57,486 nt of DNA from an uncultured Granulosicoccaceae bacterium. Its GTDB lineage: Bacteria; Pseudomonadota; Gammaproteobacteria; Granulosicoccales; Granulosicoccaceae. Every line of letters starts with the position of its first letter. Position 1 is the first letter of the stretch. The translations under genes and the position numbers were made by a program. The stretch lies in contig CAKZUP010000007.1 in NCBI GenBank assembly GCA_937922945.1, positions 1-57,486 on the forward strand, read 5' to 3'. Positions 1-8,894 of this stretch are shown here, one piece after another. The notes below the pieces were generated by a model, which saw only the letters and a program-made list of their open reading frames with translations, did no database searches and had not been told where the DNA came from.

Positions 1-114
1 GTGAGTCCGTTATGGAAGCAACTCGACCCATTGCCGATAGTCAATGCATCGAACAAGGCATTAGCTGCTCAGGAAAAGCATGATAACGAAGTGGAAGAAC
101 TGTTTGAGCGGTAG
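1..114 (+). CDS. C-terminal fragment of an unidentified protein (5' end outside window)
   Basis: Frame 1 is open from the first base and ends with TAG at 112-114, giving 37 residues that finish in an acidic, helical-looking tail (EVEELFER). The coding sequence enters from upstream, so the true start is not visible. A terminator-like hairpin begins at the stop codon, which supports this being a real gene end. The fragment is too short to assign a family, and the GTG at position 1 should not be read as its start. Confidence 0.5.
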   Translation: MSPLWKQLDPLPIVNASNKALAAQEKHDNEVEELFER

Positions 115-138
115 AACCAGACTCTGGCTCTTCGTTTT
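113..138 (+). terminator. Rho-independent terminator after the partial gene
   Basis: An 8-bp stem (AGAACCAG at 113-120 and CTGGCTCT at 124-131, one G-T pair) closes a 3-nt loop and is followed by TCGTTTT. It overlaps the TAG stop of the partial plus-strand gene and lies just before the 3' end of the oppositely oriented tRNA-Lys, so it separates two convergent units. Confidence 0.6.
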
Positions 139-144
139 AAAAGA

Positions 145-220
145 TGGTGGGGCGTGCAGGATTCGAACCTGCGACCACCTGATTAAAAGTCAGATGCTCT
201 ACCAACTGAGCTAACGCCCC
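145..220 (-). tRNA. tRNA-Lys (anticodon TTT)
   Basis: Read on the minus strand this is a 76-nt cloverleaf. The acceptor strand begins GGGGCGT and pairs with ACGCCCC. The D-arm is AGCTCAGTTGGTAGAGC, the anticodon loop is CTTTTAA with anticodon TTT (lysine), and the T-arm contains GGTTCGAATCC. A discriminator A and a genome-encoded CCA end complete it at 145. It lies just beyond cpoB on the same strand. In pseudomonads a tRNA-Lys also follows the tol-pal region, after queE and queC, which are absent here. Confidence 0.97.
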
Positions 221-327
221 TACTTTGATTTGCCAGCTCAATGTAGCCATTGAACCTTACTGATACAGCGTGCATCGGGTCGACACACACTTAATTAACC
301 AAGCGCCGAATAATACAACAAACCGGC

Positions 328-339
328 CGCCTAGTGGCG
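328..339 (-). terminator. Possible weak terminator hairpin after cpoB
   Basis: CGCC (328-331) and GGCG (336-339) form a short stem around a 4-nt loop about 15 bases beyond the cpoB stop codon. A T-rich stretch follows on the minus strand, but not a clean T-run. This would be the natural end of the tol-pal transcript. The stem is only 4 bp, so the call is weak. Confidence 0.25.
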
Positions 340-353
340 CAACTTTTCCTCGT

Positions 354-1244
354 TTATTGACCTTCTCTGGTCATTTGCTGTAATCGTTTGCGCGCAAGCA
401 CTGCTGCAGAGCGACCGGGGTAGTCATTCGTGACGCCGGTTAACACCTGTTTTGCCTCACCATAGCGTTGTTGCTCATAAAGAGCATAGCCAATTTTCAG
501 CCTGGAATCAGGCACTTTGGGGCTATTTGGAAAAAACTCGACCACCACCGAAAAATTGTACAACGCGTTGTCGAAGGCACGATCGGCGTACTTTGCCTCG
601 CCTTGCCAATACCACGCATTGTCGGAGAACGGCCCATCCGGATAATCGCGTAAAAATTGATCAAAGAGCTTCACGGCTTCAGCATTGTTGCCTTTGGCTA
701 GCAAGTCGTATGCTTTGGTGTAGCTGGCTTTTTCAGCTGCACTGGCAGCGCGGGTGTTCGCACCAACCGGGGATACTGGCGGTGCAGGCCCACTGGACCC
801 GGAGTTAGCCCTTGGCTGAGGAATGGCCGGGGTTTCCGCGACGAACACGGGTTGGTCGTCTATGGGCTGAATGGGTTCTTCAGCAAGCTCATCGTCCAGT
901 GCAGGCAACTCGGAGCTGGAGCCCACCGATTCCAAATCGGAAATACGTCTATCCGTATCGTTATAAAGATCTCGGTTACGCTTTTGAAGCGTGGCAATAT
1001 CGTTGTTCAGATTTTCAATTTCGCCACGCAGTACCCTGACCTCACCCTGCAAACCTTCAATCTGTTGCAATAAATTCAGTAATGATTGATCGAGTACTTT
1101 TTCAACTCGTTGCAATCGGGCATCAACATCGGATAGTCTCGCACGTCCTTGCGCATAGGCATCGGTTGTACCCAACACACAAAACGCGAGCACTAGCGCA
1201 ACAATTTGCTTTACCGATAAGTTGCTTGACGACGTTAAACGCAT
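354..1244 (-). CDS. cpoB: Cell division coordinator CpoB (YbgF), Tol-Pal associated periplasmic protein
   Basis: A 296-residue periplasmic protein. In Escherichia coli CpoB links peptidoglycan synthesis by PBP1B to Tol-driven outer-membrane constriction. The N-terminus is hydrophobic and ends near AYAQG, consistent with a signal peptide. A trimerising coiled coil rich in Leu, Glu and Arg spans about residues 36-108. A Pro/Ser-rich linker follows, then TPR-like repeats from about 170 onward, beginning at KASYTKAYDLLAKGNNAEAV and continuing through the NAWYWQGEAKY and LKIGYALYEQ segments. It is the last gene of the tol-pal unit and starts 2 bases after the pal stop, so translational coupling is likely. 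Confidence 0.95.
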   Translation of the reverse strand: MRLTSSSNLSVKQIVALVLAFCVLGTTDAYAQGRARLSDVDARLQRVEKVLDQSLLNLLQQIEGLQGEVRVLRGEIENLNNDIATLQKRNRDLYNDTDRRISDLESVGSSSELPALDDELAEEPIQPIDDQPVFVAETPAIPQPRANSGSSGPAPPVSPVGANTRAASAAEKASYTKAYDLLAKGNNAEAVKLFDQFLRDYPDGPFSDNAWYWQGEAKYADRAFDNALYNFSVVVEFFPNSPKVPDSRLKIGYALYEQQRYGEAKQVLTGVTNDYPGRSAAVLARKRLQQMTREGQ

Positions 1245-1246
1245 AC

Positions 1247-1777
1247 TCAGTTTTGCACCTCAACTTCATAGATAATGTTCACGCGGCGGTTTTTCGACCA
1301 CGCCGATTCATTGTGCGCTTCGTCCACAGGTAGCTCTTCGCCATAGCTCACTGCGCGGGTTTGCGCAGAGCTCACACCTTGTAACTGCAGCATCCTGGCA
1401 ATCGTCTTTGCTCGTGCTTCGCCCAGTGCAATATTGTATTCACGTGTTCCGCGTTCGTCGGTATGCCCTTCCAATCGCGCCCGACCCGTCGGGTTTTGCG
1501 CCAAGTAACGACCATGCTGGGTAATGATGTCCAGGTATTCAGGTCGTATCTCCGATTTATTGAAATCGAAAAATATCACCCGCTCCTTTGGCGCTTTGCC
1601 CGCAATGGAATCCGGATCGATCTGGCTGCCATCATCGATGCCATCAATGGTCACCGGGTTGACGGTAGCTTGTTGAACGGTGGCATTACCGTTATTTGAG
1701 CGTGATGGATTGGTGCCGCATGCGCCCAGCAACATGCTAACGAGGATGGTGCATGTAATCGCTGCTGTTTTTTTCAT
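1247..1777 (-). CDS. pal: Peptidoglycan-associated lipoprotein Pal
   Basis: Outer-membrane lipoprotein that binds peptidoglycan non-covalently and receives TolB. The chosen start (ATG at 1777) is preceded by GGAG at good spacing and gives a lipoprotein signal with lipobox LGAC at residues 17-20, Cys20 being the lipidation site. An in-frame upstream extension would bury this signal. The C-terminal OmpA-like domain shows the diaminopimelate-binding signature (GHTDERGTREYN) and the ending SKNRRVNIIYE. The total of 176 residues is normal for the family. It sits between tolB and cpoB, same strand. Confidence 0.96.
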   Translation of the reverse strand: MKKTAAITCTILVSMLLGACGTNPSRSNNGNATVQQATVNPVTIDGIDDGSQIDPDSIAGKAPKERVIFFDFNKSEIRPEYLDIITQHGRYLAQNPTGRARLEGHTDERGTREYNIALGEARAKTIARMLQLQGVSSAQTRAVSYGEELPVDEAHNESAWSKNRRVNIIYEVEVQN

Positions 1778-1811
1778 TCCTGACTCCGAGGCATTAACAC
1801 TGACCATGAGT

Positions 1812-3152
1812 TTAGTTGGTGAATGGTGACCATGCAGGCTCACGCACGCCACCAGTATCTAAAGACAAACTCTGAACAACACTACCATCAAGTGATACAG
1901 CGCCGAGCGTGCCTCGACCACCTTTTTCCGTGGCGTAAATTATCATTTGTCCATTCGGTGCGAAGCTTGGAGATTCGTCCAGAGTTCCATCAGTCAGCGT
2001 TTGAAACAAACCGGATTCTCTGTCGAGCGCACCGATTTGATAGCCAATTTCACTGCCGTGTACGAAAGCGATGTTCATTCCATCGGACGAAACGGTTGCG
2101 CTCGCATTGTAATTACCTTCAAACGTAATTCGCTCAGCACGACCACCAGACGCAGACACTTCATAAAGCTGCGGCCCACCACTGCGATCGGATGTAAAAA
2201 TGAGTGTTTGATCGTCGGCCCAGACGGCTTCAGTATCAATAGCTGGGCTGGTGGTAATCCGACGCGTTTGACCACCATCAACGTTCAACACATATATGTC
2301 GGGGTTACCCTCAAACGATAATGTCACCGCCAGTCGTTTGCCATCGGGTGACCAACTGGGCGCACCATTGATGCCTGCTTTGGATATCACTTTCTTGCGA
2401 CTGCCCCGTTGACGGTCCTGTACGTATATGGCCGATTGGTTGCGATTCTCGAATGAGACATAAGCAATACGTACTCCATCGGGTGCCCACGATGGCGATA
2501 AAATGGGACGCGGTGATGTCAACATGGCTTGTGGATTTTGACCGTCAGCATCAGCGAGTTGCAGTTTGTAGCTTTTCTGGCGTGCCTCACCCTCAACAGA
2601 CACAAACGCTATTTGCGTGTTAAAAGCGCCTCTTATACCCAGCACTTCTTCAAAGACTTCATCAGCAATTTGATGCGCGGCATTACGCAAGGTTTGATCG
2701 GTTACTTTGAAATTGAAGCCGGTAAGTAAGCGCTGCTGGCTCACATCGAATAACTGAAATTCCACACTGTAGTTAGAACCACTTTTACCAACTGATCCGA
2801 TCAACAAAAACTCTGCGCCAGCAAGTCGCCAGTTACCGTAACGAGGTATGTCGCCACTCACCGGCGAGCCAATAAGATCTTCGCGATTCAACGGAGAAAA
2901 AGTGCCACTGCGTTGCAAGTCGGCGCTGATAATCCCGGCAATATCTTCCGGTGGCTGACCGGCCTGGTTCCAGCCAAATGGAACTATGGCTATGGGAATA
3001 GCACTTTCACCACCTTGCGTAATTTCAATCTCTATAACCGCGTGCACATTGGAAACAGCCACAACCCAGAGGCACAACACGGCAAACAAAGAGCAGGTTA
3101 CTTTGCTGATGAAATGAAACTGTTTTCTATTACCCATGATTCTATTACTCAT
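1812..3152 (-). CDS. tolB: Tol-Pal system translocation protein TolB
   Basis: Periplasmic beta-propeller protein that cycles between Pal and TolA during cell-envelope constriction. A signal peptide ending near NVHA is followed by the N-terminal domain, and then by repeated blades with motifs such as PSWAPDG, PSWSPDGKRLA, DIYVLNVDGG and SPSFAPNGQMI. The start at 3152 has a fair AGAG ribosome site. ATG 3137 also keeps the signal peptide and is possible. Longer upstream starts lack a ribosome site. The length of 446 residues matches the family. It lies 111 bases after tolA and 34 bases before pal. Confidence 0.96.
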   Translation of the reverse strand: MSNRIMGNRKQFHFISKVTCSLFAVLCLWVVAVSNVHAVIEIEITQGGESAIPIAIVPFGWNQAGQPPEDIAGIISADLQRSGTFSPLNREDLIGSPVSGDIPRYGNWRLAGAEFLLIGSVGKSGSNYSVEFQLFDVSQQRLLTGFNFKVTDQTLRNAAHQIADEVFEEVLGIRGAFNTQIAFVSVEGEARQKSYKLQLADADGQNPQAMLTSPRPILSPSWAPDGVRIAYVSFENRNQSAIYVQDRQRGSRKKVISKAGINGAPSWSPDGKRLAVTLSFEGNPDIYVLNVDGGQTRRITTSPAIDTEAVWADDQTLIFTSDRSGGPQLYEVSASGGRAERITFEGNYNASATVSSDGMNIAFVHGSEIGYQIGALDRESGLFQTLTDGTLDESPSFAPNGQMIIYATEKGGRGTLGAVSLDGSVVQSLSLDTGGVREPAWSPFTN

Positions 3153-3263
3153 GCGATCTCTGATAGCACACCCATTCTGGTTCATCGTAGCTGTACATCG
3201 AAAGCTGAACACCGCCTGAAAAGCGATTGTTATCAACCACCTCATCGACGTTGTCGGCCATTT

Positions 3264-5429
3264 TTAGCCGCGCGGATTGAAGCGAAATTTCAACCGATTA
3301 TCAAACAGACTAGGTCTGGGCGCTGCAGGCAACGGGTTGGCAGCCCAAACCGCGTTCTCAACTGATTTTCTTAACGCTCGGTTGTTTGGTGTACAGGATG
3401 TCACTTCAACATCGTTAATTTCACCGCTCGGCAATTGGATTACGCTTACATCACACACCACATTGCCGCCAATACCTTTCGGACGTCGCCATTTTCCTTC
3501 AACACGGCTTCGAATGGCACCGTGATATCTTCTTCGTAATTGTGCCTCTTCCGTTCGGCGGCGTTTCGCCAACGCAGATTCTTCTTCTCGCTGCTGCGCT
3601 AAAGCCGCTAATCGGGCTTCTTCGGCTTTTTTCTCTGCGGCTGCTTGCGCTCGTCTTTGTGCTGCCACACGTTCTCTTTCAGCTTGCGCTCGTTGCTCTT
3701 CTGCAATGCGAGCCTGTCTGGCTGCTTCTTCCTGTCGCTGTTGCTCTTCAAGCTCTGCCTGTTTGCGCGCAGCTTCCAGCCGTTGTTGCTCTGCTAACTC
3801 CGCTTGCTTGCGGGCTTCTTCCTGTCGACGTTGCTCTTCTAATTCAGCTTGCTGACGTGCCTCTTCCTGACGACGTTGTTCTTCCAGTTCAGCTTGCTGG
3901 CGTGCTTCTTCCTGACGCTGCTGTTCTTCTAATTCAGCTTGCTGGCGCAACGCTTCCTGGCGCTGTTGCTCGGCAAGTTGAGCTTCCAGTCGTTCCTGCT
4001 CAATACGCAAACGCTCGGCTTCAGCACGGGCTTGTTCCAGTCGTATTTGCTCTTCAAGTTCTGCCAAACGTTGTTCTTCTGCAATCCGCTTTTGCTCGGC
4101 TTCTTCAGCCAATCGCTGTTTTTCTGCCAAAGCCTCTTGCTGTTGCTGCTCAGCAGCTAAACGCAATTGTTCAGCTTCCTGCTCGGCTGCAAGTGCACGC
4201 TCCAAAGCCAACGCGGCCGCAGCGGCTTGGGCAGCTTCTTTGGCCTCGAGCTCCTCTACGCGGATACGTTCCTGCTCGGCAAGAATTTTCGCCTCTTCGG
4301 CAACGCGTTGCTTTTCTGCTTCTGCAGCGGCGAGTTCTTCGGCTAAACGCGCCCGTTCCAATTCGGCCAGACGGCGTTCTTCAATGGCCTGTTGTTCCAA
4401 GCGGAGACGCTCTTCCTCTGCCAGAATTTGCTGACGTTCGCGTTCCAATTCAGCTAAACGACGCTCTTCCTCTGCCTGTTCTTTTAAGCGCGCTTCCTCA
4501 GCTTCCCGTTGCTCTTCTAAAACGCGCTGACGCTCACGTTCAGCTTCTTCTTTTTCAGCCAGTGCTTTTTCGCGTTCGAGCTCAGCCTGACGCTTCTGTT
4601 CGAGTATCAGCAAGCGTTCCTGCTCGGCGCGCTCGTTCTCTTCCAACAAGCGCTGCCGGTTGGCTTCTGCTGCTTTGGCTTGTTCTTCGAGTCGGGCTTT
4701 TTCTTCAGCGGCTCTGGCTTTTTCAGCCTCGACTTGTGCAGCTTCTGCCTGCAATTCTCGGTTGCGTTGTTCGGCTTCACGTTGTTCCTGTAAAGCACGT
4801 TGTCTGTCCAGTTCCGCCTGTTCGCGCGCTGATTCTATGCGTTGCGTTTCCAGTTCAACTCGTTCCTGCGCAGCCTTGATACGATCTTCTTCGCGTAAAC
4901 GCTCCTGTTTCAAGCGCTCAAGTTCAGCTTCACGTTCCGCAACTTGCTGCGCTGTTAAACTTTTTTCTTGTTCACGTAAGGCTTGCGCTCGCGCCTGCTC
5001 AGCTGCCGCTTTGGATTCCTGTATTTGTCGCTGCTGTTCTAAAGCGAGTGCTTCAGATTGCAACTCCTCTATGCGTTGTTTTTCAGCTTCAGATGCTTCA
5101 CGCTGTTGTGCTGTCAGCTCTTCCGCTTCGGCGAGTCGTTGCTCAGCAGCCTCTCTTGCTTGCTCCAGTGCTGCTAACGTTTCGGCCGCTGCTGCTTGTT
5201 CTGCCGCACGTTCATCAGCAACGGCTTGTTCGGCGGCTTCAAGCTTTTCAAGGTTGGCTTGAATGTCTTCGGCACTGACCACAACCGCGCTAATGGGCGC
5301 CGGTTCCTGTGCACCGACCGATGGTTGGCGATGCTCAGCAACTTTGAACAACAACGCAGCAATCAATCCACCGTGTAACAACACAGAGAATACGCTAGCA
5401 ATCGGGTGTTTTTTAAGTAGCGCAAACAT
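3264..5429 (-). CDS. tolA: TolA, inner-membrane energy-transducing protein with an extended coiled coil
   Basis: Connects the TolQR motor to TolB and Pal across the periplasm. One N-terminal membrane segment lies at about residues 10-28. A very long Ala/Glu/Gln/Arg-rich helix follows from about 45 to 625. The C-terminal globular domain at about 625-721 has two cysteines (in NVVCDVSV and TSCTPNN) as in other TolA C-domains. The protein has 721 residues against about 420 in E. coli, and the excess is all in the helical stalk, which contains a 15-residue repeat near its C-terminal end. The start is 4 bases after the tolR stop. The long antisense reading frames here are by-products of the repetitive composition. 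Confidence 0.95.
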   Translation of the reverse strand: MFALLKKHPIASVFSVLLHGGLIAALLFKVAEHRQPSVGAQEPAPISAVVVSAEDIQANLEKLEAAEQAVADERAAEQAAAAETLAALEQAREAAEQRLAEAEELTAQQREASEAEKQRIEELQSEALALEQQRQIQESKAAAEQARAQALREQEKSLTAQQVAEREAELERLKQERLREEDRIKAAQERVELETQRIESAREQAELDRQRALQEQREAEQRNRELQAEAAQVEAEKARAAEEKARLEEQAKAAEANRQRLLEENERAEQERLLILEQKRQAELEREKALAEKEEAERERQRVLEEQREAEEARLKEQAEEERRLAELERERQQILAEEERLRLEQQAIEERRLAELERARLAEELAAAEAEKQRVAEEAKILAEQERIRVEELEAKEAAQAAAAALALERALAAEQEAEQLRLAAEQQQQEALAEKQRLAEEAEQKRIAEEQRLAELEEQIRLEQARAEAERLRIEQERLEAQLAEQQRQEALRQQAELEEQQRQEEARQQAELEEQRRQEEARQQAELEEQRRQEEARKQAELAEQQRLEAARKQAELEEQQRQEEAARQARIAEEQRAQAERERVAAQRRAQAAAEKKAEEARLAALAQQREEESALAKRRRTEEAQLRRRYHGAIRSRVEGKWRRPKGIGGNVVCDVSVIQLPSGEINDVEVTSCTPNNRALRKSVENAVWAANPLPAAPRPSLFDNRLKFRFNPRG
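3727..3996 (-). repeat. 45-bp tandem repeat in tolA (15-residue coiled-coil unit)
   Basis: About six diverged copies of a 45-bp unit encode QAELEEQQRQEEARQ-like peptides. Copies start near 3727, 3772, 3817, 3862, 3907 and 3952 (plus coordinates), with the central three closest to each other. The repeat lies in the stalk of TolA just before the C-terminal domain. A 15-residue period is not a multiple of the heptad but is close to two heptads plus one residue. Such repeats can change copy number by slippage. Confidence 0.85.
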
Positions 5430-5433
5430 GGCG

Positions 5434-5871
5434 TTAGCGCGGTGGTTCCGACATCAGGCCAACTTCCGGGGCACCGGCCAGTTGCAGCGCAACCATAGCT
5501 TGCATAACATCGCCGTACTCAACGGCTGTGTCACCTGCAACCAGTACACGTCTATCGGGGTTTTGAATTAACGCGGCAGCCGCCAACGCTTGCACCGCGG
5601 CCGGTTCCATACTGGCTTCGGGATCGTCGCCGATATTCAAGTACCACGCACCATCTTTATCAACAGTGAGCACTAACGGTTCACTCGCTTCTCCGTCGTT
5701 AGCAATGGGCGAGGCATCGGCATCCGGCAAATCGATATCAACACCTGTGCGTAACAGAGGCGCGGTAATCATGAATATCACCAGCAGCACCAGCATAACG
5801 TCGATGTACGGCACGACGTTTATCTCTGCCATTTGTCGTCGCTTACGACGAACTGGACGAACCTGTCTCAT
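5434..5871 (-). CDS. tolR: TolR, ExbD-family stator protein of the Tol motor
   Basis: Forms the proton channel of the Tol motor with TolQ. The protein has 145 residues: a basic cytosolic N-terminus (RPVRRKRRQ), one membrane helix at about 20-40 containing the proton-carrying Asp24 in PYIDVMLVLLVIF, and a periplasmic ExbD domain ending in EVGLMSEPPR. It is located between tolQ and tolA, with only 4 bases before tolA and 85 bases after tolQ. Confidence 0.96.
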   Translation of the reverse strand: MRQVRPVRRKRRQMAEINVVPYIDVMLVLLVIFMITAPLLRTGVDIDLPDADASPIANDGEASEPLVLTVDKDGAWYLNIGDDPEASMEPAAVQALAAAALIQNPDRRVLVAGDTAVEYGDVMQAMVALQLAGAPEVGLMSEPPR

Positions 5872-5956
5872 CTGTTAGCCACCAACCGGGTGCGTAATGC
5901 ATTCAACTCATGCGCTATTAGGGTATAAAACGATACAACTTGTAAAACGGGGTTAA

Positions 5957-6655
5957 TCACAGTTCGTCCTGATCCTGGCGCGAACGACGAATAGCCTGCC
6001 GCTGCAGCACGGTGGAAAACTCTTCGCTGAAATTTTCATAACGATTCAGCAGGCGATCTATCTCGGTTGCAAAACGGTTGTAAAAAATAACCGCGGGTAT
6101 TGCCGCAAACAAACCGATTGCCGTTGCTATCAGTGCTTCTGCTATGCCGGGTGCAACCATGGCAAGCGTTGCCTGCTGAACATTTCCGAGCGCCGTGAAC
6201 GAATTCATAATGCCCCACACCGTGCCGAACAGTCCAATATAAGGACTGACAGAGCCGACTGATGCCAAAAACGGCAAATGTTGCTCAACAATATCGGCCT
6301 CTCTGGACACCGCAATTCGCATCGCCCTGCCAGAACCATCCATAATGACCTCATCGTTCGAGGTTTTACGTCGAAGCCTGCCAAATTCGGAAAATCCGGC
6401 TTCAAATATGCGTTCGAGCCCGTCCAGCGTACCCCGACGCATGGTTAATTGCGAATAAGTACCAGAGATATCTGACGAACCCCAGAAATCTTCCTCGAAT
6501 TCTTCAGCCAGCAAGCGCGCTCTGCGCAACTGCCGGCTCTTGCCAATGATCAATGCCCACGACATTACAGATGCCAATAACAATATGACCATCACACCCT
6601 GCACAACCAGACTCGCGTTCGCGACCAGTTGCAGAATTGACATATCATTGTTCAC
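5957..6655 (-). CDS. tolQ: TolQ, MotA/ExbB-family proton channel subunit
   Basis: Inner-membrane subunit that surrounds the TolR helix and powers TolA. It has 232 residues with three membrane segments, near 13-38, 135-160 and 165-195, and the family motif region VGSVSPYIGLFGTVWGIM. Translation most likely begins at the GTG at 6655, because AGAGAGG sits about 9 bases upstream. The ATG at 6643 lacks a ribosome site. The start overlaps the 3' end of ybgC by 11 bases, suggesting coupled translation. Confidence 0.96.
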   Translation of the reverse strand: MNNDMSILQLVANASLVVQGVMVILLLASVMSWALIIGKSRQLRRARLLAEEFEEDFWGSSDISGTYSQLTMRRGTLDGLERIFEAGFSEFGRLRRKTSNDEVIMDGSGRAMRIAVSREADIVEQHLPFLASVGSVSPYIGLFGTVWGIMNSFTALGNVQQATLAMVAPGIAEALIATAIGLFAAIPAVIFYNRFATEIDRLLNRYENFSEEFSTVLQRQAIRRSRQDQDEL

Positions 6656-7055
6656 GAGTCATCGCCTCTCTGATTGGTTTCGGTATGGCTGTAGGCGTGA
6701 GCGTATCCGCATCTACACACGCCAGCTTTACGGTTGACGATATCAATAGTTGATCATTTCTGAACACAGGTTGTTCCATCACGATACTCGCGGGTCTTAA
6801 GGTCACGATATTTGCGTCCACCATCAATTGATCATCGTAGCGTGCAGGCATGTGGTAATCGACCACCACTGAGCGCACAACAAACAGGCGTCTATGCTGC
6901 CGGTGCCATAGATCAAGATCGACTCCGGCATGGCGCAGGCTTTCCGTTCTCGCCCTCTCCATATACCGCAGGTAGTTAGCGTAATAAACGATACCACCCG
7001 CGTCCGTATCTTCGATATAGATACGTACCGGTAATGAGAATTGACGCATGCGCAA
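6645..7055 (-). CDS. ybgC: YbgC-type acyl-CoA thioesterase (hotdog fold)
   Basis: Hydrolyses short or acyl-ACP-linked thioesters and is associated with phospholipid synthesis enzymes and the Tol-Pal system. The 136-residue protein shows the 4-hydroxybenzoyl-CoA thioesterase signature VYIEDTDAGGIVYYANYLRYMERAR at residues 10-37, where the Asp in DTDAGG is the catalytic residue of the family. It is the first gene of the tol-pal transcription unit, with about 100 bases of non-coding DNA before ruvB. Confidence 0.95.
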   Translation of the reverse strand: MRMRQFSLPVRIYIEDTDAGGIVYYANYLRYMERARTESLRHAGVDLDLWHRQHRRLFVVRSVVVDYHMPARYDDQLMVDANIVTLRPASIVMEQPVFRNDQLLISSTVKLACVDADTLTPTAIPKPIREAMTREQ

Positions 7056-7159
7056 GTATTACAGAGAAATGTTATGAAATACAGTAAGTAAGGCCCTTAC
7101 CATGAGGAAATTTCTCAGTTTTTAACGCCATAGGACCATTGGCGAGCAAAACTGTCCTG

Positions 7160-8182
7160 TCACAACGTTTTTTCCTCAGGCACTTCCAACCCGAATATAC
7201 GGTAAGCATTGGCCGTGACCACGCGACCGCGTGGGGTTCGCATGATCAATCCCTGTTGTATCAAATAGGGCTCAATGACCTCTTCGATGGTACCGGGCTC
7301 TTCACTTAATGCAGCCCCAAGGTTATCCACGCCCACAGGCCCACCATCGAATTTGTTAATAATGGCATGCAAGAGCTTTCTATCCATACCATCAAGCCCT
7401 AACCGGTCGACTTTCAACAAGTTTAATGCAGCATCTGCTACTTCTGCATTGATATGGCCGTCGGCCCTGATATCTGCGAAATCACGGACTCGGCGCAGCA
7501 ACCGATTCGCTATGCGCGGCGTGCCGCGTGCCCGACGCGCAATTTCACCGCAACCACCTTCATCTATTTTGGCCCCGAGTAACCCGGCAGAACGTGAAAC
7601 GATACCAGCCAAATCTTTGGCGGCATAGAATTCCAGACGCTGCACGATGCCAAAACGGTCTCTCAAAGGCGCAGTTAACAAACCCGCCCGAGTGGTTGCG
7701 CCAACCAGTGTAAACGGCGGCAAATCGATTTTGAACGAACGAGCCGATACACCCTCACCGGTCATAATATCGATTTGGTAATCCTCCATTGCCGGATACA
7801 ACACCTCTTCTACCAGCGGCGTCATGCGATGAATTTCATCGATGAACAGCACATCATTGGGCTCAAGATTGGTCAAAATAGCAGCAAGATCGCCAGGGCG
7901 TTCCAACACTGGGCCAGAGGTGTGCAACATTCGCACATCGAGTTCGTTCGCGATAATGTTGGCCAGTGTGGTTTTACCCAAGCCGGGCGGACCGAACAGC
8001 AATACATGGTCGAGTGCCTCAGATCGCAGTTTTGCCGCCTCAATAAAAAGCGACATTTGCTCTGTGACCGCATCCTGTCCACGATAGTCGGCCAATTGTT
8101 TTGGCCGCATCGCGCGCTCTTGCGCGTCATCGCTTTTTGATGCTGCTGAGATAAGACGATCAGCTTCGGTTAAATCACTCAT
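7160..8182 (-). CDS. ruvB: Holliday junction branch-migration ATPase RuvB
   Basis: Hexameric AAA+ motor that drives branch migration with RuvA. The protein has 340 residues: Walker [10 protein letters not shown] near residue 64, Walker B LFIDEIHR, sensor motif GATTRAGLL, arginine finger region APLRDRFG, and a C-terminal winged helix ([17 protein letters not shown]). Length is standard. It is last in the yebC-ruvC-ruvA-ruvB series, 106 bases after ruvA. Confidence 0.98.
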   Translation of the reverse strand: MSDLTEADRLISAASKSDDAQERAMRPKQLADYRGQDAVTEQMSLFIEAAKLRSEALDHVLLFGPPGLGKTTLANIIANELDVRMLHTSGPVLERPGDLAAILTNLEPNDVLFIDEIHRMTPLVEEVLYPAMEDYQIDIMTGEGVSARSFKIDLPPFTLVGATTRAGLLTAPLRDRFGIVQRLEFYAAKDLAGIVSRSAGLLGAKIDEGGCGEIARRARGTPRIANRLLRRVRDFADIRADGHINAEVADAALNLLKVDRLGLDGMDRKLLHAIINKFDGGPVGVDNLGAALSEEPGTIEEVIEPYLIQQGLIMRTPRGRVVTANAYRIFGLEVPEEKTL

Positions 8183-8287
8183 TAAGCGTTGTCTGTTGGT
8201 TTGAGCTGCCGTTTTTTAACGTAGCTCATGTATTGTGTTTTTGGTCGAGTCTGTGATTGCATCGGTGAACGCTTGTCGGCCAATCGC

Positions 8288-8881
8288 TTAAGACGATGCA
8301 CCTCGAAGTGCCGCGCGGATCATTTCTTCAACACTCTGCCCATCCACCGCCGTTTTGTCCAGTAAGCGTTTGGTTTCTGTGACTTTATAACCCAGCGCCA
8401 TAAGCGCATCACCAGCCTGTTCTCGCGCACTGGTCTCAAGCTCTACGGGTAAACCCGCCTGAACCGAACCACCTGCCAAAGCGTCGACTTTATCCTGCAT
8501 TTCAACCAGCAAACGTTCAGCGGTTTTTTTGCCAATACCGGGAACACGGGTTAATGCAACAGCATCTTTGGATGCAACGCATTGGAAAAATTCTTCTGCT
8601 GTCATGCCCGACAAGATTGAAAGCGCGACTTTCGCACCCACGCCATTAACTTTAAGCAAAGCTCTGAAAAGTGCTCGTTCATGTTTGCTGGCAAAACCGA
8701 AAAGCAGCTGAGCATCTTCACGCACAACGAAATGGGTATGTAATTCGATCGGTTCACCCACATTGGGTAAGCCGTAAAAAGTCGACATGGGAACATCGAC
8801 TTCATAGCCAACACCTTGCACGCTAACCAACAACGCAGGTGGATTTTTTTCGAGCAGCGTACCGTTTAATCGCCCGATCAT
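8288..8881 (-). CDS. ruvA: Holliday junction-binding protein RuvA
   Basis: Tetrameric protein that holds the junction open for RuvB. The start at 8881 (MIGRLNGTLLEK) is preceded by GGAAG and gives 197 residues, the family length. A longer in-frame reading would run into ruvC and is rejected. The N-terminal OB-fold is followed by helix-hairpin-helix motifs (LLKVNGVGAKVALSILSG and LTRVPGIGKKTAERLL), and the C-terminal RuvB-contacting domain begins near DALMALGY. Only 13 bases separate it from ruvC. Confidence 0.97.
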   Translation of the reverse strand: MIGRLNGTLLEKNPPALLVSVQGVGYEVDVPMSTFYGLPNVGEPIELHTHFVVREDAQLLFGFASKHERALFRALLKVNGVGAKVALSILSGMTAEEFFQCVASKDAVALTRVPGIGKKTAERLLVEMQDKVDALAGGSVQAGLPVELETSAREQAGDALMALGYKVTETKRLLDKTAVDGQSVEEMIRAALRGASS

Positions 8882-8894
8882 ATCAATCTTCCAA

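Noticed and set aside
3542..4879. A 445-codon plus-strand reading frame opposite tolA
   Set aside because: It is the antisense of the repetitive, Glu/Gln/Ala-rich tolA stalk. Its Leu/Val/Pro-rich product has low complexity and no family signature, and tolA is certain.
7088..7125. Hairpins GTAAG/CTTAC and GAG-AAATTT-CTC with a T-run between ruvB and ybgC
   Set aside because: The T-run lies on the plus strand, where no gene ends. On the minus strand, which carries both neighbours, no T-run follows, so this is not a convincing terminator.
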